From Faecalibacterium prausnitzii (GTDB taxonomy: Bacteria; Bacillota; Clostridia; Oscillospirales; Ruminococcaceae): DNA of 64,000 bases. This document shows, in pieces, positions 1-7,080 of the stretch (its first letter is position 1; each line of letters begins with the position of its first letter). The position numbers and the translations under genes were made by a program. The stretch lies in NCBI RefSeq assembly GCF_019967995.1, contig NZ_CP065377.1:2294001-2358000 (forward strand). Reading direction: 5' to 3'. The notes beneath the pieces are model-generated. The model worked only from the letters and a program-made list of their open reading frames with translations. It ran no database searches and was not told where the DNA came from.

Positions 1-149
1 TGGCTCAGATCAGCGAACTGATGGGCTTTTCGTCCCCCAGTTATTTTTCCCAGTGCTTCCGCAAAGCGGAGGGGCTGACTCCCAACGAATACCGCCGTCA
101 GGTACGGCAGGGACAACGCCCTGCCCCGGCAAAACGGCATGAAAGATAA
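1..149 (+). CDS. AraC-family regulator, C-terminal end (partial)
   Basis: Reading frame 3 is open from the window edge to TAA at 147-149. It encodes the second helix-turn-helix of an AraC/XylS activator: the end shows GFSSPSYFSQCFRKAEG followed by LTPNEYRR, the classic AraC signature. Only the last 48 residues are inside the window. The kinase gene starts 20 bp downstream on the same strand, so this regulator probably sits in or next to the kinase operon and may control it. The effector cannot be judged from this fragment. Confidence 0.85.
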   Translation, partial: AQISELMGFSSPSYFSQCFRKAEGLTPNEYRRQVRQGQRPAPAKRHER

Positions 150-169
150 AAAGAAACGAGGAACTTCAA

Positions 170-1279
170 ATGAAACCTGTCACCGAACCCATTCTCTGCG
201 CCGCTGCATCCGCCTTTGATTTTGGTGGGCCGATGGTCTGCGATCCACACCACTATGGTGAGGGCCACATCAATGACACCTTTGTGGTCTGGCGGGCAGA
301 TCATACCAAACGCTTTATCTTACAGCGCATCAACACCGATACCTTCACCGATCCCGCAGGACTGATGGAAAACATCTGTGGCGTGACCCAGCATTTACGG
401 ACAAAGATTCAGGCAGAGGGCGGCGACCCTGGCCGGGAATGCCTGAATGTCATTCCCACTCTGTCCGGCGCAGCGTACTCTATTGATTCTGAAGGCAATG
501 CCTGGAGAGCCTATGATTTTGTAGAGAATACCGTCTGTCTGCAACAGGTCGGCTGTGAGGCAGACTTCCGCACTGTGGCAGAAACACTGGGCAAGTTCCA
601 GAACCAGCTGGCCGATTATCCTGCTTCTACCCTCCACGAAACCATTGCGCGTTTTCACGATACGCCCAACCGTTACGCAAACTTTGAAAAAGCCCTTGCC
701 GCCGATGCACTGGGTCGAGCCAAAACCATTGCGCCGGAGATTGCATTTATCCATGCACGGGAAAAGGACTGCCACGTTCTGCTGGATCAGCTGGCCGCTG
801 GTGAGATCCCGCTGCGTGTCACCCATAATGATACCAAAATCAACAATGTTCTGCTCGATGAAGCCACTGGCAAAGGCATCTGTGTCATTGACCTCGACAC
901 CGTGATGCCGGGGCTTTCGGCTTATGATTTCGGTGATTCCATCCGCACCGGTGCCAACGACTGCGCCGAGGATGAACCCGACCAGAGCAAAGTCCACTTT
1001 GACCTGCATCTGTACGAAGTGTTCGCCAAAGGGTATCTCTCCACTGCCGGGGCATCCATGAGCATGGCAGAAAAAAAGAGCCTTGCATGGGGTGCAAGGC
1101 TCATGACGCTGGAATGCGGCATCCGCTTTCTGACTGACTATCTGGAGGGCGACCATTATTTCCATATTGCTCGCCCGGATCACAACCTCGACCGCGCCCG
1201 CACCCAGTTCACGCTGGTGCGGCAGATGGAAGAGGTTTTCGATCAGATGCTGGAAATCGTCTGCCCGAACAATCACTGA
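170..1279 (+). CDS. nahK: N-acetylhexosamine 1-kinase (NahK family), chromosomal copy
   Basis: A 369-aa kinase of the APH/choline-kinase fold. From memory it resembles Bifidobacterium NahK (LnpB) along its whole length: YGEGHINDTFVV near the N-terminus (ATP loop), FHDTPNRYANF, the catalytic loop HNDTKINNVLL (His219-Asn220-Asp221), the metal-binding IDLDTVMPG and the C-terminal ECGIRFLTDYLEGDHYF. NahK phosphorylates GlcNAc or GalNAc at C1 in lacto-N-biose/galacto-N-biose salvage. The ATG at 170 follows GAGGAACTTCAA. A stem-loop terminator follows at 1309. A clearly homologous second copy lies inside the ICE at 44300-45400. The exact substrate is inferred from the family. Confidence 0.85.
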   Translation: MKPVTEPILCAAASAFDFGGPMVCDPHHYGEGHINDTFVVWRADHTKRFILQRINTDTFTDPAGLMENICGVTQHLRTKIQAEGGDPGRECLNVIPTLSGAAYSIDSEGNAWRAYDFVENTVCLQQVGCEADFRTVAETLGKFQNQLADYPASTLHETIARFHDTPNRYANFEKALAADALGRAKTIAPEIAFIHAREKDCHVLLDQLAAGEIPLRVTHNDTKINNVLLDEATGKGICVIDLDTVMPGLSAYDFGDSIRTGANDCAEDEPDQSKVHFDLHLYEVFAKGYLSTAGASMSMAEKKSLAWGARLMTLECGIRFLTDYLEGDHYFHIARPDHNLDRARTQFTLVRQMEEVFDQMLEIVCPNNH

Positions 1280-1308
1280 TTTCGCAATCTCCTCCATTCG
1301 GATACAGC

Positions 1309-1356
1309 AAGAAGCATGGACGTTCTCCTTTTCGGGGGGCGTCCATGCTTCTTTTT
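1309..1356 (+). terminator. Rho-independent terminator of the nahK operon
   Basis: A perfect 14-bp stem (AAGAAGCATGGACG with its complement at 1340-1353) is followed by a T-run, 30 bp after the nahK stop. Confidence 0.85.
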
Positions 1357-1362
1357 ACAGCT

Positions 1363-1424
1363 TATCCCTACACACCCATCAAATCGTCCTTTGAGGACGC
1401 TGGTAGCGTCGAGGACATGATGCT
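1363..1424 (+). pseudogene. Relict fragment matching the tail of the PemK-like gene at 55315
   Basis: A stretch of 62 bp matches 55756-55817 at 59 positions, including 38 identical bases (1363-1400). It still encodes YPYTPIKSSFEDAGSVEDMM in the same phase as the ICE gene, but has no start codon or N-terminal domain. It lies in the 274-bp gap between the nahK terminator and the hydrolase. The rest of the gap (1425-1553) shows no gene I can support. Confidence 0.6.
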
Positions 1425-1553
1425 CTGCAGCAAATTACCGTGCCATAACCTCACACTTTCCGTGGGCGAGCCGGACAACGCCGCTGCGCTTCGCAAACGC
1501 GGTCCCACCCCAAACCCTGCTAAGATTGTTTACGGCAAACTGGAAGTTGTCTG

Positions 1554-2369
1554 TTATAAAATATCAGCAACAAATTCCTCTATCAAACGATTCACCTGTT
1601 CGGGTTTGTCTGTATTGGAATTGTGTCCTGCTCCTTCTATCCACATCAAAGGAATTTTCGTATTGCGATGCCATACTTTGTTGTACCGTATACACGAACC
1701 AGCGTGATCTTTTGTGCCGCATATCAATAAAGCCGGGCACTTGATCTCATACGGCAGATCCTTCTCCATAGCCGCTGCCAAAATACGATAACCATGTCCG
1801 GCAATTTGTGCATAGCGCTTCTGGTTTCCGTCATAGGTTAACATCATTTCACGCATGAGGTTTCTACCGTAATCAGACGTAGCAACACCTTCCGACCCCG
1901 ATTTCAGGAGCCATTTCCACGGGTAATGAGCATATACCGGCTCCATCCGTTTCAAAAGCCAAATTTCAACTGCCGTCACATAGCTTCGTTGCAGCGGTGC
2001 AGAGTCAATGGAGACAAATCCTGTCATTTTGTCTGGGTAAAGCTGCGCATAAGCCTGTCCCACATATCCACCCATAGACTGCCCGACAATAACAGGCTTT
2101 GTAAGTCCTTCTTGGTTTAAGATACCGTTCAGCCATTTTGCCTTATCGAACAGATCAAAATCAAATCGAAACGGCCATGAGGAACCATGTGCCGGCGCAT
2201 CCCAGACGATAGCATTATACCTGTTCTCAAAATACTGAATCTGCTTATCAAACAATCGATGATCCGCAGTCAATCCCGGCAGAAAAACAAGCGTAATTGC
2301 ATCCGGGTTTGACGCATTCACCCAATAGTGAATCGTTCCGCAACGGGTCTGATATGTCCGTTCCTCCAT
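1554..2369 (-). CDS. Alpha/beta-hydrolase
   Basis: A 271-aa single-domain alpha/beta-hydrolase. Visible features are the oxyanion-region FLPGLTADHRLF, the nucleophile elbow GQSMGG (Ser in the VGQSMGGYVGQAYA segment), an acid-bearing CGTKDHAGS and the catalytic His in IEGAGHNSN. It has no signal peptide, so it is cytoplasmic. The start ATG at 2369 is preceded by GGGAAG. Substrate specificity cannot be read from the sequence; esterases, lipases and haloperoxidase-like enzymes share this layout. It is transcribed toward the nahK locus and is not in its operon. Confidence 0.8.
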   Translation of the reverse strand: MEERTYQTRCGTIHYWVNASNPDAITLVFLPGLTADHRLFDKQIQYFENRYNAIVWDAPAHGSSWPFRFDFDLFDKAKWLNGILNQEGLTKPVIVGQSMGGYVGQAYAQLYPDKMTGFVSIDSAPLQRSYVTAVEIWLLKRMEPVYAHYPWKWLLKSGSEGVATSDYGRNLMREMMLTYDGNQKRYAQIAGHGYRILAAAMEKDLPYEIKCPALLICGTKDHAGSCIRYNKVWHRNTKIPLMWIEGAGHNSNTDKPEQVNRLIEEFVADIL

Positions 2370-2519
2370 TGAGCTTCCCTCCCATAACTTCCGATTTAGA
2401 TGCTTCCTCGGTCTAGCCGGGTACTCGTAACCAATCCTGACCGGCAGTTACCGTGTTGGTTCTCAAAAACTGTTTTACGAACACCCAGCATCAGGGCGCA
2501 CCCTGTTTTTGTTTTTCCC

Positions 2520-2771
2520 TTAATCTTCTAACCCATGGCTCCCAGTTGCGTTTTTCAAATATTCCTCTGGATCACCGTTCAGAATCAAATCTGCATAGCC
2601 TAGCGGGTCATTGTAGATGAGGTAGTCCAGTTCTGCCCGCTGTGTCATGGTCACATCCAGCGCATCCTCGACCCCGGTGCAGTCAATGGAGATCATTCTC
2701 CCATCCCGGAGCAGCAGCTCCACGCAGCCGGTGTCCATGTTAAAGTGACAGGCCTTTGCATCGTACTTCAT
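2520..2771 (-). CDS. Small conserved protein, DUF6061-like
   Basis: An 83-aa acidic protein with no membrane segment. The wording MKYDAKACHFNMDTGCVE and YLIYNDPLGYADLILNGDPEEYL fits a small family (DUF6061, by memory) common in gut Clostridia and their mobile elements. A good ribosome-binding site (AGGAGGACGAGATT before ATG 2771) supports the start. Function is unknown. It is the last gene before the tRNA-derived left attachment site, so it should be a chromosomal neighbour of tRNA-Pro. Confidence 0.65.
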   Translation of the reverse strand: MKYDAKACHFNMDTGCVELLLRDGRMISIDCTGVEDALDVTMTQRAELDYLIYNDPLGYADLILNGDPEEYLKNATGSHGLED

Positions 2772-2908
2772 AATCTCGTCCTCCTGAAATCATTATCTGG
2801 TTTGTGTCGGTCAATCTATGATTTCGGATTTCATCTTCCACGGACACCTGCGTGGAACTTGTCGGGGCAAGGCCCCTCCATCTGCTAACGCAGACCGTTC
2901 CGTCGCTT

Positions 2909-2930
2909 AAAAGCCCCACTGGGGCTTTCA
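2909..2930. terminator. Short stem-loop in the gap before the tRNA remnant
   Basis: AAAGCCCC and GGGGCTTT flank a 3-nt loop, with A/T on both sides, so it could terminate in either direction. Nothing else is recognised between 2772 and 2956. Confidence 0.5.
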
Positions 2931-2956
2931 TTGCTTCGCAAACGCTAATTTTCCGA

Positions 2957-3004
2957 AGAAAACAAATAATCCGAACCCATCTCCTATCGGAAACAAGTTC
3001 GGAT
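2957..3004 (-). terminator. Original tRNA-Pro terminator
   Basis: ATCCGAAC (2969-2976) pairs with GTTCGGAT (2997-3004); on the minus strand the stem runs into TATTTGTTTTCT. It sits directly downstream of the old tRNA 3' end and was cut off from the gene by ICE insertion. Confidence 0.65.
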
Positions 3005-3014
3005 CATTTTTGTT

Positions 3015-3060
3015 TGGTCCGAGTGGCGAGAATCGAACTCACGGCCTCTTGAACCCCATT
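3015..3060. repeat. attL: 46-bp copy of the tRNA-Pro 3' half
   Basis: Identical over 46 bp to 58434-58479. It runs from the complement of CCA through the T-arm and variable loop to the anticodon loop; beyond 3060 the tRNA sequence is lost. A 7-bp inverted pair, CATTGTG/CACAATG, straddles the inner edge (3057-3083). Confidence 0.92.
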
Positions 3061-3176
3061 GTGCTTCTCTCGAAAACACAATGTACAATCCGATACTGCC
3101 TAGACTCAGTATCGTTAAATTTCAAATGCATTATACCATTCTGTTTCATTGGATGTCAAGACGTTTCATTCCTTTT

Positions 3177-3196
3177 GTGGTCAAATTGTGGTCAAA
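3177..3196 (+). promoter_or_regulatory. Candidate integrase arm-type sites, left end
   Basis: Two direct copies of GTGGTCAAA (3177-3185 and 3188-3196) lie about 117 bp inside attL. The same pair with one base more spacing occurs at the right end (58348-58368). Paired short direct repeats at both ends are what the N-terminal domain of tyrosine integrases binds. Confidence 0.6.
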
Positions 3197-3238
3197 CGAC
3201 CCCGACAAATGACCTTTCTCCCCCAGCTAAGTTACATC

Positions 3239-3277
3239 GCGCAATTTCGATTTTCACCAATCGAAGTTGCGCTTTTT
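3239..3277 (+). terminator. Terminator upstream of repA
   Basis: A 14-bp stem with one G-T pair (GCGCAATTTCGATT and its partner at 3259-3272) is followed by TTTTT. It would insulate the replication operon from transcripts entering from the chromosome. Confidence 0.75.
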
Positions 3278-3314
3278 GTTTGCACGAATTATCTATAAGG
3301 AGGATTTGTCAACC

Positions 3315-3362
3315 ATGTCAATGAATCATCGTTGTTTTTTCATCCTTGACAGAATTGTATGA
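3315..3362 (+). CDS. 15-codon leader peptide overlapping repA
   Basis: The ORF has a strong ribosome-binding site (AAGGAGGATTTGTCAACC) and encodes MSMNHRCFFILDRIV. Its TGA overlaps the repA start (ATGA at 3359-3362). The repA ATG itself has no Shine-Dalgarno sequence, so repA translation probably depends on this leader by coupling. It may set initiator dosage. Confidence 0.5.
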   Translation: MSMNHRCFFILDRIV

Positions 3363-4228
3363 CCCTTGACTACTTTTATGGACAGGCCGGAGAACTCTTT
3401 TCGTTCTTCCGCATTCCAAAGGCTCTTTTTCAGGAGCAGCAGTTTCAAGATCTGTCAACCGATGCAAAAACTCTGTACGGCATCCTGCTTGACCGTATGA
3501 GCCTTTCTGTTAAAAATGAATGGTTTGACAAAAAAGGTCGAGTGTTCATCATCTTCACGATTGAGGATGTCAAGCGGACTTTGCGTTGCGCAGACAACAA
3601 AGCGACCAGACTACTCCGGGAACTTGAAAAATTTGGTTTGATTGAACGAAAACGTCGAGGGCAAGGAAAGCCATGTTTGGTGTATGTGAAAAACTTTTCG
3701 GCAGAATCTTCAAAGGAGAGTGTCAAGAATCGTGATAATGACGATTCTTGTGGCTCTAAAATCGCTTGTCAAGACCCGGTAAAATCACGAGGTATTAAGA
3801 AGAAAGAGAATAAAACAGAGATGAATAATACGAATCTTATCCTTTCCGACGAATCGGAGAAGATGAAGAATCGCGAACTGCTCGAAGAATATTTTTCATG
3901 CTCTTTGGAGATGGACCTTCTTCTCCGGCTTTACCCGGATGATGAAGATACCATCTATCAAATCGTGGATTTACTGGTAGACACCTGTGCCACCAAACGC
4001 AAGATGCTGCACATCGCCGGGGACGATAAGCCCGCCGAGGTGGTACGCAGCCGTTTTATGAAGCTGAACGCCGACCATGTCCGCTTTGTGCTGAAGTGCC
4101 TTGCAGAGAACAGCAGCCCGATCCGTAATATGAAACAATATCTGCTTGCTTCTCTGTACAACGCACCCACCACGATGCAGCTTTTCTACCAGAACCAAAC
4201 CAACCACGACTTAGCGATGCGGAGGTGA
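3359..4228 (+). CDS. repA: Replication initiator, RepA N-terminal domain with DUF6017-like C-terminus
   Basis: A 289-aa protein. Residues about 1-115 form the winged-helix RepA_N domain (TLDYFYGQAGELFSFFRIPKAL, LSTDAKTLYGILLDRMSLS, CADNKATRLLRELEKFGLIERKRRGQGKP). A variable linker follows. Residues about 180-285 (LLRLYPDDEDTIYQIVDLLVDT to the C-terminus) fit the DUF6017 tail usual in ICE initiators. It would bind an origin on the excised circle and allow autonomous replication. It is the first gene of a repA-parA-parB operon; its TGA overlaps the parA ATG. Start by coupling to the leader peptide. Confidence 0.85.
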   Translation: MTLDYFYGQAGELFSFFRIPKALFQEQQFQDLSTDAKTLYGILLDRMSLSVKNEWFDKKGRVFIIFTIEDVKRTLRCADNKATRLLRELEKFGLIERKRRGQGKPCLVYVKNFSAESSKESVKNRDNDDSCGSKIACQDPVKSRGIKKKENKTEMNNTNLILSDESEKMKNRELLEEYFSCSLEMDLLLRLYPDDEDTIYQIVDLLVDTCATKRKMLHIAGDDKPAEVVRSRFMKLNADHVRFVLKCLAENSSPIRNMKQYLLASLYNAPTTMQLFYQNQTNHDLAMRR

Positions 4229-5061
4229 TGAAAATTTCAAAGAAAGCAACCACGATTGCCATCGTCAACCAGAAAGGCGGCACCGGCAAGACCACCACCT
4301 GTGAAAATCTGGGCATCGGGCTGGCGATGGAAGGCAAAAAAGTCCTGTTGGTGGACACTGACCCACAGGGCAGCCTGACCATTAGCATGGGCTGGCAGCA
4401 GCCGGACGAACTGCCCACCACCCTTTCTACCCTGATGGCAAAAGCTATGAACGACCAGCCCATTCCGCCCGGTGACGGCATCCTACACCATGCAGAGGGC
4501 GTTGACCTGATTCCTGCCAACATCGAACTGGCAGGGCTGGAAGTTGCCCTCGTGAACAGCATGAACCGGGAAAAGATGCTCAAACAGGTGTTGGAGGGGG
4601 CAAAGCGGGAGTATGATTATATCCTGCTGGACTGTATGCCCTCGCTGGGGATGCTCACCATCAACGCACTGGCGGCGGCAGACGCTGCCCTGATTCCGGT
4701 GCAGGCGCAGTACCTTTCCGCAAAGGGTCTGGAACAGCTTTTGCAGACTGTCCAAAAGGTACGGCGGCAGATCAACCCGAAATTGAAAATTGAGGGCATC
4801 CTGCTGACTATGACCGACAGCCGCACCAACTACGGAAAGCAGATCAGCAACCTGATTCGGCAGGCATACGGAAAGCATCTGAAGGTTTTTGAGCAGACTA
4901 TTCCACGGTCGGTCCGTGCGGCTGAAACCAGTGCGGCAGGCAAGAGCATTTTCCAGCATGACCCCAAAGGCAAGGTGGCAGAAGCCTATCAATCTCTTGC
5001 AAAGGAGGTGCTGGCGGATGCCGATCGACAGCGGAAACTTAGCTCTGAAAGGGCTAGATGA
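4228..5061 (+). CDS. parA: ParA/Soj-family partition ATPase
   Basis: A 277-aa deviant Walker-A ATPase: KGGTGKTTT at residues 16-24, switch motif DTDPQGSLT and LLDCMPSLGMLTINALAAA. It forms nucleotide-dependent patches on the nucleoid and, with ParB, keeps the excised ICE in both daughter cells. ATG 4228 overlaps the repA stop (TGATG) and GGAGG lies immediately upstream; an in-frame GTG at 4225 is a less likely start. The last 44 bases overlap parB. Confidence 0.92.
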   Translation: MKISKKATTIAIVNQKGGTGKTTTCENLGIGLAMEGKKVLLVDTDPQGSLTISMGWQQPDELPTTLSTLMAKAMNDQPIPPGDGILHHAEGVDLIPANIELAGLEVALVNSMNREKMLKQVLEGAKREYDYILLDCMPSLGMLTINALAAADAALIPVQAQYLSAKGLEQLLQTVQKVRRQINPKLKIEGILLTMTDSRTNYGKQISNLIRQAYGKHLKVFEQTIPRSVRAAETSAAGKSIFQHDPKGKVAEAYQSLAKEVLADADRQRKLSSERAR

Positions 5062-5962
5062 CCTGTTTTCCACCGAGGAAAATCGACAGGAGGAGCAACG
5101 GGAACAGGTGCAGCAAATTCCCATCGACGAGCTGCACCCCTTCACCAACCACCCCTTCAAGGTGTTGGACGATGAAGCCATGACCCGGACAGTAGAGAGC
5201 ATTGCACAGTACGGTGTGCTGGCTCCGCTCATCGCCCGCCCCAGACCAGAGGGCGGCTATGAGATCATCTCCGGGCATCGCCGGAAACACGCCGCAGAGC
5301 TTGCCCATCTGGACACCGTGCCAGTCATTGTGCGCAATATGAAGGATGATGCCGCCACGATATTGATGGTCGATTCCAATTTGCAGAGAGAACACATCCT
5401 ACCGAGTGAGCGGGCATTTGCGTACAAGATGAAGCTGGATGCGATAAAAAATCAAGGTGCTAGGTCAGATTTAACTTCCCGACAAGTTGTCGGGAAGTTG
5501 GAAGCCGCTGATGAAGTCGGAAAAGCCACTGATGAAAGCGGCAGACAAGTCCAGCGTTTCATTCGGCTCACCAATCTTGTCCCTGAACTACTGGACATGG
5601 TGGACGAAAAGAAAATCTCTTTTAACCCTGCGGTCGAATTGTCTTATCTTGATGCAAAACAGCAGCAAGATTTTTTAGAAGCAATGGATGCTTCCCAGAA
5701 TGCGCCCTCTCTTTCGCAAGCCATACGGATAAAGAAGCTGGCGCAGAAAAGCGAGTTCAGTTATGATGCTGTCTACGACATTATGAACGAGGAAAAGAAA
5801 AGCGAACTGGACACTGTGACCATCAAAAACGAAACCCTGCGGAAATACTTTCCGCGCAGTTACACGCCCCGGCAGATGGAAAGCATCATCATCAAGTTGC
5901 TCGACCAGTGGCAGCTGAAAAAACAGCAGGCAAAAGAGAAGAAGCAGGAAGAAGCGCGTTGA
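5018..5962 (+). CDS. parB: ParB-family partition protein
   Basis: A 314-aa ParB. The sulfiredoxin-like N-terminal domain shows IPIDELHPFTNHPFKV and the CTP-binding motif GYEIISGHRRKHAAE. A central HTH region follows (SRQVVGKLEAADEVGKATDESGRQVQRFIRL), then a basic C-terminal coiled coil. The start ATG 5018 is inside parA, 7 nt after AAAGGAGGTG; the longer frame open upstream is only overlap with parA. It should bind a centromere site; a perfect 27-bp palindrome lies inside this gene at 5473-5499. Confidence 0.9.
   Translation: MPIDSGNLALKGLDDLFSTEENRQEEQREQVQQIPIDELHPFTNHPFKVLDDEAMTRTVESIAQYGVLAPLIARPRPEGGYEIISGHRRKHAAELAHLDTVPVIVRNMKDDAATILMVDSNLQREHILPSERAFAYKMKLDAIKNQGARSDLTSRQVVGKLEAADEVGKATDESGRQVQRFIRLTNLVPELLDMVDEKKISFNPAVELSYLDAKQQQDFLEAMDASQNAPSLSQAIRIKKLAQKSEFSYDAVYDIMNEEKKSELDTVTIKNETLRKYFPRSYTPRQMESIIIKLLDQWQLKKQQAKEKKQEEAR
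5473..5499. repeat. Perfect 27-bp palindrome inside parB (candidate centromere site)
   Basis: AACTTCCCGACAA (5473-5485) is followed by one base and its exact reverse complement (5487-5499). It encodes part of the HTH segment but is far more symmetric than coding needs. Confidence 0.6.
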
Positions 5963-5979
5963 GCGCAGACTGAACTAAG

Positions 5980-6001
5980 AGACCCGATTCGGGTCTTTTT
6001 T
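5980..6001 (+). terminator. Terminator of the rep-par operon
   Basis: AGACCCG-ATT-CGGGTCT followed by TTTTT, 17 bp after the parB stop. Confidence 0.85.
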
Positions 6002-6028
6002 GTTTGCAAAAATTTGGAGGTAACGCCT

Positions 6029-6478
6029 ATGAACAACACGATTCCTTTTCACTCCGCAACTCACGCCCCGCAGATCACGGTGGATGTGAACATCCTGACC
6101 ATGCTGAAGCAGGCGGCATCCTGTTTGACCGAGGCAGCAGGCAAGGATGTGTACCTTGCCGCCATCGGTCCCGACATGGAGCTAACCATTATCATGGAGG
6201 AGGATGCCCCTTCCGTTCTGCCTTGTTTTGACGAGGACGATGCCCTGATTTCCGTGAAGGGTGCGCCGCTGTTTATCAGCTACAATCCGGCGCAGGTCCT
6301 CAAGCTGGCAGGCAAGCGGTACCTGACCGGCCCGGTCATCTTCTACCGCACCGATGGGCATAGCACCATCGTATCCCTGACGGTGGAGGATATTTACCGC
6401 TTTCAGACCTATCTGGAAAGCCACAGCACCACCCTGATGGCAGATGGGCAGAAGCTGACCTGCATCTGTATCGACTGA
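6029..6478 (+). CDS. Conserved ICE protein of unknown function
   Basis: A 149-aa acidic soluble protein with no transmembrane segment; no motif was recognised. The chosen ATG at 6029 lies 7 nt after TTTGGAGG; an in-frame TTG earlier overlaps that site and is rejected. It opens the transfer operon (then the DUF3789-like gene, PcfB and VirD4), so a role in transfer or its control is likely by position only. A segment rich in hydrophobic beta-type residues (VYLAAIGPDMELTIIMEED) suggests a compact alpha/beta fold. Confidence 0.7.
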   Translation: MNNTIPFHSATHAPQITVDVNILTMLKQAASCLTEAAGKDVYLAAIGPDMELTIIMEEDAPSVLPCFDEDDALISVKGAPLFISYNPAQVLKLAGKRYLTGPVIFYRTDGHSTIVSLTVEDIYRFQTYLESHSTTLMADGQKLTCICID

Positions 6479-6486
6479 GGTGCGCC

Positions 6487-6591
6487 ATGCTGAACTTTTT
6501 TATCGGTTTCGCATTTTTTGAAGCAGGTGCCTTTTTCGGCTTTTTCGTGGCGGCTCTGCTGAATGCTGCCCGTGCCGGGCAGGAGGATTAA
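6487..6591 (+). CDS. 34-aa membrane protein, DUF3789-like
   Basis: A small ORF 8 bp after the previous stop, encoding MLNFFIGFAFFEAGAFFGFF, then VAALLNAARAGQED: one hydrophobic helix and a short polar tail. Size, position before PcfB and topology fit the tiny DUF3789 proteins of Tn1549-type elements. The ribosome-binding site is weak (TGAGGTGCGCC), suggesting translation coupled to the upstream gene. Too short to assign by sequence alone. Confidence 0.6.
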   Translation: MLNFFIGFAFFEAGAFFGFFVAALLNAARAGQED

Positions 6592-6615
6592 AATCACCCT
6601 GCTGCACGGGAGGTG

Positions 6616-7080
6616 ATGGCAGTGCAGGAAGAAATCGAACAGAAGTCATTCAACATTATGATCTCGACCACAAAGCTGTCTGCCCGGACCGTCCTGCGGG
6701 CGGTCAAGGCGGCGTTTCGGCTGTACCAGTCCAAAGCATCCCAAGGCAAGCAGAGTGTTCGCACCCTGTTGCGGCAAAACCGGGGCGTGTCCAGCGTGGA
6801 GATCAGCAAGACCGGTATCCGCGGCTTGGAACGCTATGCCAAAAAGTACGGCATCGACTATGCCATCCGCAAGGACACCTCCGAGGTGCCGCCCCGGTAT
6901 CTGGTCTTTTTCAAAGCCCCGGACGCAGAAGCCTTCAACTCGGCGTTCAAAGAGTATTCGGCATCTTTGCTCAACAAGGACAAACGCCCCTCGGTGCTGG
7001 CACGATTGCATGAACTGGTGCAGGCGGCGGCAGAACTCCCCGGCAAAGTCCGGCACAAGGAACAGGAGCGCGGCCTATGA
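6616..7080 (+). CDS. pcfB: PcfB-family conjugation protein (DUF3801)
   Basis: A 154-aa protein matching PcfB, the accessory protein that presents DNA to the coupling protein in Gram-positive conjugation. Typical signals are the opening VQEEIEQKSFNIMISTTKLS, the middle GKQSVRTLLRQNRGVSSVEI and a basic C-terminus. GGAGGTG lies right at the start, so ATG 6616 or GTG 6622 are both possible. Its TGA overlaps the virD4 ATG (ATGA), giving coupled translation. Confidence 0.8.
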   Translation: MAVQEEIEQKSFNIMISTTKLSARTVLRAVKAAFRLYQSKASQGKQSVRTLLRQNRGVSSVEISKTGIRGLERYAKKYGIDYAIRKDTSEVPPRYLVFFKAPDAEAFNSAFKEYSASLLNKDKRPSVLARLHELVQAAAELPGKVRHKEQERGL

